Origin: Bacillota bacterium | Lineage (GTDB): Bacteria; Bacillota; Clostridia; Lachnospirales; Lachnospiraceae | Assembly: GCA_023418475.1 (NCBI GenBank) | Contig: JAEZZO010000009.1 | Span: 1-64,000 of the forward strand | Direction: 5' to 3' | DNA length: 64,000 nucleotides | Part shown: positions 36,263-45,564 of the stretch, piece by piece | Position numbering within the stretch: position 1 is the stretch's first letter | How the letters are laid out: the number at the start of each line of letters is the position of its first letter | Made by a program: the position numbers and the translations under genes | Notes under the pieces: generated by a model | Told to the model about the DNA's origin: nothing | Database searches by the model: none | Seen by the model: the letters and a program-made list of their open reading frames with translations, nothing else

Positions 36263-36823
36263 TCATTCAATGTAATGCTTACCGGTTGCTGCAACCAGGT
36301 AAATGGTATTGGTTCTACCCGCAGCACTTACCAGAATACGTCTTATATATGTAAGCTCACTGCCTGCGGGCGCTCCCGGTTCCTGAATTTTTTCGAGTGC
36401 ACCTGATTCCTTAAGAAAACTTAACTTCAAGGAATTAGACGGACTGACATCGGCATCCACAGTAAAGGATTTATCTGCGACAGGATTGGTACCAGGGTTA
36501 CATATGTATGTGATATTACCCTTTTTTAGTTTTAACTTCTCTTTTAAAATCGACTTTGTTATACCAACGGTGCCCACATCATAAACAACCTCTGCATAGA
36601 AAGCTCCACTTTCCTCTTCTAGAAGCAGATAATAGCTTTTATCCTTACTCATGTTCTGGACACGCACATAATCCAGTAATGCGTTGATCCGTTTGACACT
36701 GCTTAAGGCATTTCCAGCATCAAGGTTTTGAATGCCTATGGTAGCTCCTCCGGCTAATACAGAAATAATAAAAAGGATAATTATTATTTCAATTAAAGTC
36801 ACTCCCTGATTATCATTTTTCAA
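36263..36823 (-). CDS. Prepilin-like minor pilin (GspH/PilE type)
   Basis: This 186-residue protein has leader MKNDNQG|VTLIEIIIILFI, with Gly before the cut and Glu5 in place, followed by a globular domain. The start is TTG (36823) with GGAGG 12 bases upstream; an overlapping ATG is out of frame. It lies between the PilX-like gene and the PulJ-like gene. A 10-bp-period tandem repeat fills the space before it. Confidence 0.82.
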   Translation of the reverse strand: MKNDNQGVTLIEIIIILFIISVLAGGATIGIQNLDAGNALSSVKRINALLDYVRVQNMSKDKSYYLLLEEESGAFYAEVVYDVGTVGITKSILKEKLKLKKGNITYICNPGTNPVADKSFTVDADVSPSNSLKLSFLKESGALEKIQEPGAPAGSELTYIRRILVSAAGRTNTIYLVAATGKHYIE

Positions 36824-36890
36824 TAATCTTCATTTCCTCCATTCCCCTGACATCACTTCGCAGTAGATATCCGAAGATAATGTCTTTTGC

Positions 36891-36970
36891 ACTTCCTCTA
36901 TTACTTCTTATTGCCTCTTATTTCTTCTTATTGCTTTTTAATTCTTTTTACTTCTTCTTATTACTTTTTT
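36891..36970 (+). repeat. Tandem repeat, eight degenerate 10-bp units
   Basis: Eight consecutive 10-base units of the type TTGCTTCTTA (for example TTACTTCTTA, TTGCCTCTTA, TTTCTTCTTA, TTGCTTTTTA) lie exactly in register between two prepilin genes. On the coding strand this is a purine-rich run (TAAGAAGYAA-like). Confidence 0.8.
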
Positions 36971-39394
36971 CTATTCATTAAATTTATTCTTTCTCCAATT
37001 TTCATAAGAAACCAGCTTGTTTATATTTACCAGATCCAATGCGGAGCTTGTTGAGCTGATATTAACTGTCACTTCCGGATTAATAAATAATTTCCATAGA
37101 AGCTGTCCATCCAAATCAAACATATTTTTCAGAAAGGTATTAACCGGTAAGCTTGTATCAAAGGTTGTATTACCGGTGCAATCAACGACGCAACTTTCAT
37201 GAAGGCATACATCCCCCGATGCAATCAGCCTGCCATACACTCTCGCATTTTTATACATCTCTATTTTTCCTGTCCCTGATGAATTTCCTGCCGCAAGGAT
37301 AATTCCATTTACAACAGCTCCCTCTCCAATAGTAATACTTCCTGATGCCATCAGGAAACCGTTAAAATAACTGTTAGACGCTATTTGAGCATCTCCGTTA
37401 ATAATAACGATCGATTTTTTTGCCGGATCCATATTGGATAACGGATCTCCTGTTATTGAGTTGTAATAGGTAAATCCTGCACTTTTCAAGAGATAGCCTG
37501 CCGGAAATTGTGCAGTTACCGGTAAGATCGCACTTTTTAAAACCGTAGTTGCTACTACCTGGTCCTTCTCCTGTAATTTTCTTACCATCCCCGTTGGTCT
37601 GAGATAATGTGTGATATTAAAGAACAGTGCGGATAAATCGCTCACTTTTTTTGGATAGAGGAAAGAAGTATCATCAATGAAATCTCCAAAAACTGATTTT
37701 AATTCCAGTCCGGATACTGCTGCGTCCATAGCTGCATCATCTGCATAACCTGCGCTTTTACCACGAAGAAATCTGATTTTCTTCGTGGTATCCGTAATCG
37801 AAGAAGCATTATACATCAGGTTGCCTACGCTGATAGTTTTACCAGCATCAGCCGGGAGGGTAATACTTCCAAGCTTAAAATTTTCCAATGTCTGTAATGC
37901 CTTGGTATTCTTCGCAGTATAATCTGCAAGAAACTGATCAGCCTGCTTGCCACCTGCAAAATTAAGATAATAATAACGAAGAGTATCCGTTCCTCCTGTT
38001 ACGGTTTGCTTTGCAACAATTTTAAACTGATTGGGGCTGGGTTTAATGTAATGATAATAATTGATACCTGTCACGGACGGATCTGTCTTATCCTTGATAT
38101 CAACAATTGGTGTTCCCTTTTCAATATCTTTCATAGTCAGCGGATTATGATAGGCCGCCTTACCGTCATCCAGATAGATATCCTCACCCGACACCAGGTA
38201 AATACGCTGATTACACTTGAATGCCAGAGATTCTCCAGTCATAATATTTATATTAGGTTCTGCAACATGCATGCCGCTTAAGATACTGTCTTCTATAGAA
38301 ATATGGGCTCTTCCCGCCAGTACTAGGGACGAAAGTCCGGATAAATTCAGACTGGAACCCGAACCATTGAGCATGATCGCACTTCCCTTTGCAGTATGCT
38401 CTCCGCTATAGCCTGTATATCCACCTGTGAAAACAACGTTGCTGTTACGTCCATTCAGGGCAAGATCATCTTTGAGCAGAGATATTGCATGGATATTCAA
38501 ATCCGTACTTTGCGTATCATTTATTACAGTACCGGCAGTTAGCTCTGTCATGATATTATTCGCCCACAGAGTAGGAAGAGATGCATTACCGATGATAAGC
38601 TTTGCCGTATCCTGGGCTGTAATATTCCCTCTTGTGGAAATATAGGTTCCATTCAAGGTAAGCTTGTGAAAATGTGCCAGTGCAGGCTCCGTATTCCGGA
38701 CAGTAATTCCTTTTCCGGAATATAGATTACCGGTAACCGTATTCTCACCACTGCTGTTCTCCGAGAGAATGTTTCCATCCGCAACCAGCGCATAGCCTTC
38801 ATAGGGCTGCGCCATACTGTAGGATATGGTATCAGAGCCCGGTTGAAAGGTGAAGGAGGGAAGGGTTATTCTTAGGTCAGTCGTAATATTGGTTTTATAA
38901 TCATTCTCCTGATAGAATATTTTCACATCCTTCAGTACAATGGAATAAGGCAGAGAATCTCGCTCTGCCGTTACTGATTCCACTTTAATTTTGTATTGAT
39001 CAGGTTTTGATAGGTATAATTTCAAAACCGCTGCATATTCTTCCTTTGTACTGCCAAGTCTTGGAATCAGCTTTGCGAACACTTCCTCCTGAATTTTAAC
39101 ATTGCGGGAGTTGTCATCTAATACCGTATAAATCACATAATTCTTAAGTATTTCTTCATAGGTTTCTTTTATTGTAGCTGCAGTTAATTCCTCCAGTCCC
39201 GCACGCATTTCCTCCAGTGCATTTTCACAGGCATAAAAGTTTTTCCTGCTTTTGCTCTCTACAGTTTTCATCTGAAGATTAAGCAAGGATACCGATAGCA
39301 TCAAGGATCCCAGTATGCCAAGAAAGGCCAGGCAGATAATAACCATTAGCAGAGTAGAGCCCTTATGATTTAATTTTACCGGTAATTTACCCAT
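36971..39394 (-). CDS. PilX-like pilus protein with bactofilin-like C-terminal region
   Basis: This 807-residue protein has a prepilin-like N-terminus (NHKG|STLLMVIICLAFLGILG) and a PilX-like continuation (KSRKNFYACENALEEMRAGL). The long middle is beta-rich. Near 670-760 a bactofilin-like beta-helix pattern appears (IIINGDAQIASNSYFNGFLM, SITIGEGAVVNGIILAAG, NARVYGRLIASGDV). Residue 5 after the Gly is Leu rather than Glu, which is seen in PilX/GspK-like pilins. The ATG at 39394 with AAGGAG at eight bases beats the GTG at 39403. It may form the pilus base or tip; unusually large. Confidence 0.75.
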   Translation of the reverse strand: MGKLPVKLNHKGSTLLMVIICLAFLGILGSLMLSVSLLNLQMKTVESKSRKNFYACENALEEMRAGLEELTAATIKETYEEILKNYVIYTVLDDNSRNVKIQEEVFAKLIPRLGSTKEEYAAVLKLYLSKPDQYKIKVESVTAERDSLPYSIVLKDVKIFYQENDYKTNITTDLRITLPSFTFQPGSDTISYSMAQPYEGYALVADGNILSENSSGENTVTGNLYSGKGITVRNTEPALAHFHKLTLNGTYISTRGNITAQDTAKLIIGNASLPTLWANNIMTELTAGTVINDTQSTDLNIHAISLLKDDLALNGRNSNVVFTGGYTGYSGEHTAKGSAIMLNGSGSSLNLSGLSSLVLAGRAHISIEDSILSGMHVAEPNINIMTGESLAFKCNQRIYLVSGEDIYLDDGKAAYHNPLTMKDIEKGTPIVDIKDKTDPSVTGINYYHYIKPSPNQFKIVAKQTVTGGTDTLRYYYLNFAGGKQADQFLADYTAKNTKALQTLENFKLGSITLPADAGKTISVGNLMYNASSITDTTKKIRFLRGKSAGYADDAAMDAAVSGLELKSVFGDFIDDTSFLYPKKVSDLSALFFNITHYLRPTGMVRKLQEKDQVVATTVLKSAILPVTAQFPAGYLLKSAGFTYYNSITGDPLSNMDPAKKSIVIINGDAQIASNSYFNGFLMASGSITIGEGAVVNGIILAAGNSSGTGKIEMYKNARVYGRLIASGDVCLHESCVVDCTGNTTFDTSLPVNTFLKNMFDLDGQLLWKLFINPEVTVNISSTSSALDLVNINKLVSYENWRKNKFNE

Positions 39395-39410
39395 TCTGCC
39401 CACTCCTTCC

Positions 39411-40739
39411 CTAACTTGGCCTGTTAGAATTCAACTCGCCCAGAAGTTCTCGATATTTTTGGGTAGCCGCACCCTCCACATGTTTATAGATCTCTACTTT
39501 TATCGTAAATATTCTGTTTTCCGGAGCGGAGGTAGCAACAACATTATTTTCCACCTCTTCCGAAGCATCCTCAAGGTTAACCTTAGCGTCTGCCAGATTC
39601 GTGTAAATAGAAATTCCGTTACTGCCGCTATGTTTTAATGAAATGGAGGGGTCCGAAGCATCCTCCTGCTTCACAACATAGAAGTTAAGTGTTTTTCCGC
39701 AATTATTGGTAACACTTATAATATCAGGGTGTGCTGGATAGTTCTTCTGAAACCATGACATTTCATAGAATAAATATACGTTATTTAACAGCGTATCATA
39801 CAATTTATATTCTATGGAATAGGTGATCGAATTGTTGATTTCTAGACCGGGGGGCCAGCTGCACTGATAGGTGATCTGATACTGTATCACAGTAGCGAAT
39901 TTTCCGGAAGATACCTCCATATCATCAATCCGGATGTCTGTGGTTCTTACCGTCCAGTCTGTGATATGATCTGTTTGGCAATAATCCGGATTTGCATATA
40001 TACTGTCTCCTGAGGTTTCTCTCTGCGGTTCAACCGGTAAGGGAGTGATTTTCTCACCATTCTGGATTGCCCTAAGCTGCTGCAGATAGGCTGCATACAC
40101 AGCGGAATTCATCCTGAATTGTTCATCGGCATAAGTATCCGCCAAATCGGCAAAATAATCAAGTGCCAGCAGATCCAGGCTTTTTTGATTTGGATTGGTT
40201 ATATCCTTCTTCTCTGTCATCTCATTCGTACCAATATCCTGATACATATTTGAGAAAAACATACCGTTGCGGTTATTGTCAGCAACAATAATATTAGGCA
40301 TCGCATAGTCATTCATTAAGGTTGCACCATGTCCGCTTTTTGATTTATAATCATACGCCTGCGCATCAATTGTCACCAGTGCATCATAGGTCATATTGCC
40401 GTCTGACAGACCATCAATTCCAAAAAAATACTTGTCCTGTGCTCCGGACGGACCGCTATAGCTGCTATAGGTACCATCTCCATTTGGCTGCAGACGATTT
40501 GTATAGGTTGCAAGCAATTCTTCCATAGAAAGCGATTTAATATTCTCCGCTACATTTGCTGCCAGAGTATTATAATCCTGCAGCTTCTCCGCAGAATTAT
40601 TGAGTTTCATCGACCTGACAAAGTTACTCATCAGGGGCACCATAATAAGAAGGAGAATGATTATGCTGACTAAAAGCTCCAGCAGAGAATACCCCTGATT
40701 ATTCAGATTGAAACGAAACCTTTTTCTGTTCTCTTTCAT
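39411..40739 (-). CDS. Prepilin-like minor pilin (PilV type), long
   Basis: This 442-residue protein has leader LNNQG|YSLLELLVSIIILLLI with Glu5 present. It is much longer than typical minor pilins. The extra globular sequence includes a Tyr/Asp-rich region and ends after EIYKHVEGA. The longest frame opens with TTG at 40793; the ATG at 40739 gives a 16-residue basic leader as is usual. A ribosome site is weak in either case (AAAGG about 13 bases away). It is 16 bases upstream of the PilX-like gene in transcription order. Confidence 0.8.
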   Translation of the reverse strand: MKENRKRFRFNLNNQGYSLLELLVSIIILLLIMVPLMSNFVRSMKLNNSAEKLQDYNTLAANVAENIKSLSMEELLATYTNRLQPNGDGTYSSYSGPSGAQDKYFFGIDGLSDGNMTYDALVTIDAQAYDYKSKSGHGATLMNDYAMPNIIVADNNRNGMFFSNMYQDIGTNEMTEKKDITNPNQKSLDLLALDYFADLADTYADEQFRMNSAVYAAYLQQLRAIQNGEKITPLPVEPQRETSGDSIYANPDYCQTDHITDWTVRTTDIRIDDMEVSSGKFATVIQYQITYQCSWPPGLEINNSITYSIEYKLYDTLLNNVYLFYEMSWFQKNYPAHPDIISVTNNCGKTLNFYVVKQEDASDPSISLKHSGSNGISIYTNLADAKVNLEDASEEVENNVVATSAPENRIFTIKVEIYKHVEGAATQKYRELLGELNSNRPS

Positions 40740-40894
40740 TTTCAGCCAGCCTTTCAACCTCAACTTGTATCTTCTGCCACTCGATCCCAGCAAAACAGAT
40801 TAATAGAAACTAATTTATACGAACGAAACAACCCTCCGTATTTCATTCTTCCTGCATTCAATACTGCTTTAGCATTCTACGAGTCAGAGGGATG

Positions 40895-41887
40895 CTATTC
40901 TTCTTTCTTATTCTTTTTCTTTAGCGATGCTGTGCCAAAAAGATCCTTCGTACCAATACTGATATCCCCGATATATGGTTCTTCATATACTTTGCCTGTT
41001 CCGGTAAGCGCATAACGGTTAATTGTTATATTTGCCATCAATTCACCAGTCGAGTTATCATAGCTTAAAGAGGCATCTGCAATGGAGATCTTCTCCGGAT
41101 ATTGATTAAGATAATCTACCATTTTTCTAAAATCTCGGTTTGTTGTCTGAAAGGTGATTGTAATCCTGCTTTGCAATACTTTCATATATTGTTGTCCCGA
41201 AGTATTGACTGTTGTATCTCCTGTACTGCCTATCTGCGTTGTGTTATCTGAGTTATCTGGGGATGGAGAAGTATTGTTAGCCGGTGTATTCGTAAGCTCT
41301 GTTTGTGTAATAGTTGCCGTATTACCGGCAGTGGTATTCGTTGCGCCTACAGAAGAATTTGATGTGTTCGTCGTATCAGAAGAAGCTACTGTGTTAGATC
41401 CTGCAGCAGAAGTATCTGTTACTCCGGAGGAAGCAGTCACTGCTGCATCTGCTGTTGCCGTCGACGGAGAATTTGCTGTATCAAGAATTTCCTTGCCATC
41501 CTTATCCCGGATGGGCAGTATGGTCTGGTAAACCTCTGTATTATCCGCTATACTGATATTGGAAGACGGAATTGTAATATTCAGTGCCTTCTCCAGCTTC
41601 TCCATAAAAATAAGGTCATCCTCTTTCGTAATGTTGACCGGATATGCATCTATAATGGCTTCACAATTCTTTGTCATTTCCTCGGTTTTCGCTTTGTATT
41701 CCTCTTCCTTCGCAAGATCATCCTGTCTCTGCCTGATCAGCTGATTTGTCGACTTTGTTTTTATACTGTAAGAATCGGCAAGATCCTCAAATCGGGTATA
41801 AATATATTGATAGGATAAAGAAAAGATTGCTACAACAATCAGACATATTAGCAATCTGATTTGTCTTCCGGTTAATTTATTCTTCAT
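40895..41887 (-). CDS. pilO: PilO-like pilus assembly protein
   Basis: This 330-residue protein has one N-terminal membrane segment (LLICLIVVAIFSLSYQYIYT), a coiled-coil segment (about 40-80) and a C-terminal ferredoxin-like PilO region (QSRITITFQTTNRDFRKMVD, YLNQYPEKISIADASLSYD). Between them, about residues 140-230 are almost only Ser, Thr, Asn, Ala, Gly and Asp, an unusual disordered linker. It follows the pilM-pilN fusion as PilO normally follows PilN. GGGGAAGG precedes the ATG. Confidence 0.82.
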   Translation of the reverse strand: MKNKLTGRQIRLLICLIVVAIFSLSYQYIYTRFEDLADSYSIKTKSTNQLIRQRQDDLAKEEEYKAKTEEMTKNCEAIIDAYPVNITKEDDLIFMEKLEKALNITIPSSNISIADNTEVYQTILPIRDKDGKEILDTANSPSTATADAAVTASSGVTDTSAAGSNTVASSDTTNTSNSSVGATNTTAGNTATITQTELTNTPANNTSPSPDNSDNTTQIGSTGDTTVNTSGQQYMKVLQSRITITFQTTNRDFRKMVDYLNQYPEKISIADASLSYDNSTGELMANITINRYALTGTGKVYEEPYIGDISIGTKDLFGTASLKKKNKKEE

Positions 41888-41965
41888 ATGTCATGCCTTC
41901 CCCTTGAATCGTTAAATATTACTCCAATAAATGATTTTGATGCCTTATGGTCTATGACACTCAGA

Positions 41966-43864
41966 TCATCGATAGGTACAGGATACTGTCAGACTCACTT
42001 CTCCTTCTTCCGAGACTGTCATATTGGAATCCTGCACTTGCGCAAATAATTCTATGTTCTTAATCTGCATCAGCAGTTTCGCTACCAGCGTATTGGCACC
42101 ATAATGATTATCTGCCATCATTACATTCATAACTACGCCACTGTCAGAGAACTGGATACTTTGAATTTTTGCATTGGACAATATATTTTTCTCTAATCCT
42201 GTTAGCACTTCGATTATTCTGTCATCCTTTTGTATTGTATTTTCCATGTTTTGTAAATCCAAAATTCTTTCTGAAGCCTTTTTATAATCATCTTTTACAT
42301 CACTGATATCTGCCAGGGCCATCAATTGCCCCTCCGCAGCTTCATACTCACTTTTTGCTTCTCTATAATCTTCATAAGAAATAGAACAGATCGCCGCAGT
42401 TGCTCCTAAGCTAATCAATAAAAATAAAGCTGCTGCCACGATTGTTTGTTTTTTTTCGCGCCGCTCCTGCAGTTCCTTCGGAACAAAATCTACCGGTCTT
42501 AAAACAGCACCGATGCAGGACATAAATTCACTGGGATTTAAGCGAAAAGCCTGTGCCTTCTTTCTGGCACTTACAGTAAAAAGATTCTCCAGCTTCTTAT
42601 TATCAATACCGATTTTTTCTGAAAAGAGCTGCTCTATTCCCTGTATTCTTATCCCAAATCCCGAGAGATAGATAGATTTAAATTCTACATTTCGATGATT
42701 GTTTTTATAATAATCAAGCATACGCGAAATGCTATTTGTTAAAAATTGCAATGATTCTACAACATTCTTTCTAGCCCGGTAATGCTCCTTGTTTGTACTT
42801 CCCATCTCTGCTGCCGTAATAAGTTCTCCTGCTGCAGCAGCTTCTTCGAATACCTGGGACGTCTCTGAATCGGGATGTCTCTTGGTTAATACCGGAGCTG
42901 TAAGATCCAGTAAATTACTGCTGCTTAACAAATCCATAGCCTCTATATCGTCCTCAATATGGAAACAGCTTTGCTCCTTCACCGTTTCAATCAGTGTAGA
43001 AATTCCATAACCGACTGTACGCTGCAGGATCAGAATATTATCACTTAATATACTGATTACCGTATCTTTTTCATTCAATTGAATAAATACATTGGTTCCC
43101 TCATTTGCCTGACGCTTTAGCATCTGATAACTGCTATTGCCGCTATAATCAAGCGATACTATATCAAAGCCCATCATTTCGGCAAAATTATAATAATTTT
43201 TTACCAGGTTCGAGGGAACGGCATATACCGAGATACGAATATGCTTCTTAGCCTTATTATCTTTTTCTTTTCCACTTCCTGTCGGAGTGCCGGTCTGTTC
43301 CGCCTTCTCTGTCTCCTGCACCGGATTCTCTTCCTCGAACATCAGGTGAGGAGTAGAGGCCATCGCCAAATCCGCAGACTTCTTATTCGCCTTTTCCTCC
43401 AGCTTCTTCTGCTTTTTCTCAAGATCCCGTTCTAGTTTTAATTGCCTTTTTGCTTGTTCCTTCTCTTTTCGGTCTGATTTTTTCTTCTCCAGTACGACAT
43501 AGGACAGGATATAATCCTTCATATCTACCGGAAAATAATCAGCTGCTCCAGTCTTAATAATATCTGTGATTCTCTTTTCACTGACAAGCGGTATGATAAC
43601 CTCACGATTTGCTATTTTACTGGAGGAAATCGAAAAGATAGCCTTTTTTGTATTAATGTTCGCAAGCTGCAGCTGCCTGCGCAGCTTCTCACGAAACACC
43701 TCCTTATTCCTGATATAGCCATCCTCGATTATATTTTCAGGAGTGGAAAAGGAAATACTTTTATAGACACGGATACCCTGATTTTGATATTTCTTACGAT
43801 AGGATACTTCACAAACCTTTGTGATCGCATCCCCTATCACAATACTAAGTACTTTCTTTGCCAT
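41966..43864 (-). CDS. PilM-PilN fusion protein
   Basis: This 632-residue protein joins two normally separate pilus proteins. Residues about 1-445 are PilM, an actin-like cytoplasmic protein (KVLSIVIGDAITKVCEV, and ESLQFLTNSISRMLDYYKNN near the second half). They are interrupted by a Lys/Glu-rich coiled insert at about 148-205. About 450-632 is PilN: a short cytoplasmic FVPKELQERREKKQ motif, membrane segment near 474-492 (VAAALFLLISLGATAAICSI), coiled coil and ferredoxin-like domain. In most bacteria PilM binds the cytoplasmic PilN tail; here that link is covalent. GGAGATGAACT precedes the ATG. Confidence 0.85.
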   Translation of the reverse strand: MAKKVLSIVIGDAITKVCEVSYRKKYQNQGIRVYKSISFSTPENIIEDGYIRNKEVFREKLRRQLQLANINTKKAIFSISSSKIANREVIIPLVSEKRITDIIKTGAADYFPVDMKDYILSYVVLEKKKSDRKEKEQAKRQLKLERDLEKKQKKLEEKANKKSADLAMASTPHLMFEEENPVQETEKAEQTGTPTGSGKEKDNKAKKHIRISVYAVPSNLVKNYYNFAEMMGFDIVSLDYSGNSSYQMLKRQANEGTNVFIQLNEKDTVISILSDNILILQRTVGYGISTLIETVKEQSCFHIEDDIEAMDLLSSSNLLDLTAPVLTKRHPDSETSQVFEEAAAAGELITAAEMGSTNKEHYRARKNVVESLQFLTNSISRMLDYYKNNHRNVEFKSIYLSGFGIRIQGIEQLFSEKIGIDNKKLENLFTVSARKKAQAFRLNPSEFMSCIGAVLRPVDFVPKELQERREKKQTIVAAALFLLISLGATAAICSISYEDYREAKSEYEAAEGQLMALADISDVKDDYKKASERILDLQNMENTIQKDDRIIEVLTGLEKNILSNAKIQSIQFSDSGVVMNVMMADNHYGANTLVAKLLMQIKNIELFAQVQDSNMTVSEEGEVSLTVSCTYR

Positions 43865-44087
43865 AGTTCATCTCCACTTTGTCATATTCTATGATTTTGG
43901 CGTCAGAAGCCCTCCTCTGGTTATGTAGATGGATATTCATGTCAAAACTTCCTATACAGCATTTTATTTATCAATTTGTAGAATTAATTCATTAATTCTG
44001 TGATCCTATGGTATAGAAGCTTATTCATTCACAGCCGGTTTTCGCTTAGACGAAGTATGTAGTGTTACATTCGTTACTAATACATTG

Positions 44088-44843
44088 CTATAGATAGATC
44101 TTCAGATACCATTCTATCATCTTTTCGCCGAATAAGAGCGCTGTTATAATTCCCGCGGATAAGTATGGTCCGAATGCAAGAACTTTCCCCTGCTTTCCTA
44201 ATTTCATAAAAATCGGATGAATAATAGAACCGTAGATACACCCCAGGAAAAATGCCAGTAAAATCAACTTCCAGCCAAGTAATAGTCCTGCAGCAGCCAT
44301 TAGCTTAATATCACCACCGCCCATTCCTTTTCCTTTTGTTATCAGATAGATCAGATACAGAAAACCACTGACAGCAAAAAATCCGATCAGGTATTGCGGA
44401 AAATGACGATAGTCCATGAATAGCCGTATAACACCCAGAAGAATAATAAACAGGTTAATGCCAAATGGTATCATGTGTGTTTTGAAATCAATCATGCTGA
44501 GCGCAAGCAGTGCAGATATTGCCAGACAATAAATAGCACTTAGATAATTGATCCCTTTGCAGTAAAAAACAAGCACATATACTATTCCGTTCAGTGCTTC
44601 GATCATCGGATATTGTATTGATATTTTCACTTTACAGTTTCTGCATTTTCCTCTCAGGAGAAAGTAACTTAAGACCGGTATCAGATCATACCATTTTATT
44701 CTGGTCTTGCAATTGTCACAATGTGACCTGCCGGTTACGATACTCTCTCCTGCTGGAATCCGCAAAATGCAAACGTTGAGAAAGCTCCCAATCACGATGC
44801 CGTAAAGAAAGACAATGGTGTATATTATATAATAGTCTGTCAT
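44088..44843 (-). CDS. pilD: Prepilin peptidase / N-methylase
   Basis: This 251-residue integral membrane enzyme cleaves and methylates prepilins. The N-terminal GSFLNVCILRIP and the zinc-binding cysteines SHCDNCKTRI and GKCRNCKVKI are present. Both catalytic aspartates are visible, in LSMIDFKTHMIP and GMGGGDIKLMAA. About eight membrane segments. It processes the pilins encoded around it. The ribosome site is weak (CAGG). Confidence 0.95.
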   Translation of the reverse strand: MTDYYIIYTIVFLYGIVIGSFLNVCILRIPAGESIVTGRSHCDNCKTRIKWYDLIPVLSYFLLRGKCRNCKVKISIQYPMIEALNGIVYVLVFYCKGINYLSAIYCLAISALLALSMIDFKTHMIPFGINLFIILLGVIRLFMDYRHFPQYLIGFFAVSGFLYLIYLITKGKGMGGGDIKLMAAAGLLLGWKLILLAFFLGCIYGSIIHPIFMKLGKQGKVLAFGPYLSAGIITALLFGEKMIEWYLKIYL

Positions 44844-44923
44844 TGGTTAGCCTGCTTTCGGGTGGAATGGACTGATATTCAGCAAGGAAAGATGATTTCC
44901 TCTTGCTCGTTATGAAGTATAAA

Positions 44924-45451
44924 TTACCTGCTTGATATTGAGTAACTTGATGTTGTACCATCATAATACAGTGTTGTTGTCACAACATCTGTAGACGAAT
45001 CATATATTATTTTTATCTTTGTGTCAGCGTCAGCCTCAGTAGATTTCAATTTAAAATCACCAACAGCACTCTTAATTTCATTATAACACAATGCATTTGC
45101 TGATTTTGGCGCTACAGAACTAACACTCCAAGATTTTTTATCTGACTGTATGTTATAAAAAGCCTGCGTTCCGGTAGCGGCTGAATCAAGATCTGCATTT
45201 AAGTCAAGTGTATATATACCACTACTTGAATTAGCATTTAATTGAAAATCAGACCTTAGGGATTCATCAACCAAACTTAATGAAGCCACGTTCAAAATCG
45301 TATTAATTACTTCTTGGTCACTTGCTTTTCTTGCCTTTTCCACATAATGCATCAGCCTTGGTGCTAAGGTAACTGCCAATATAGCCATAATAGCCATAAC
45401 AACAATTAACTCAACCAGTGAAAAACCCTTGTTATTCATCCTCTTCTTCAT
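44924..45451 (-). CDS. pilA: Major type IV pilin candidate
   Basis: This 175-residue pilin has leader MKKRMNNKG|FSLVELIVVM with Phe1 and Glu5, the best match to a major pilin in this cluster. The hydrophobic helix VVMAIMAILAVTLAPRLMHY follows, then a small Ser/Asp/Ala-rich globular domain ending TLYYDGTTSSYSISS. No C-terminal disulfide pair (one Cys only), as in many Gram-positive pilins. AAGGAGAG precedes the ATG. It lies between pilC and pilD. Confidence 0.9.
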   Translation of the reverse strand: MKKRMNNKGFSLVELIVVMAIMAILAVTLAPRLMHYVEKARKASDQEVINTILNVASLSLVDESLRSDFQLNANSSSGIYTLDLNADLDSAATGTQAFYNIQSDKKSWSVSSVAPKSANALCYNEIKSAVGDFKLKSTEADADTKIKIIYDSSTDVVTTTLYYDGTTSSYSISSR

Positions 45452-45564
45452 TTTTTTACTCTCCTTATATTATTTTATTTTTATTTTCAAAACGATATTT
45501 ATCAAAATTCCGCTCTATGTATAGTCTTCTACCGTTTCGATTTCGATTTTTAGTTACCCCTTCT

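Noticed and set aside
36891..36970. CRISPR array
   Set aside because: The 10-bp units are contiguous, without spacers; no cas genes are nearby.
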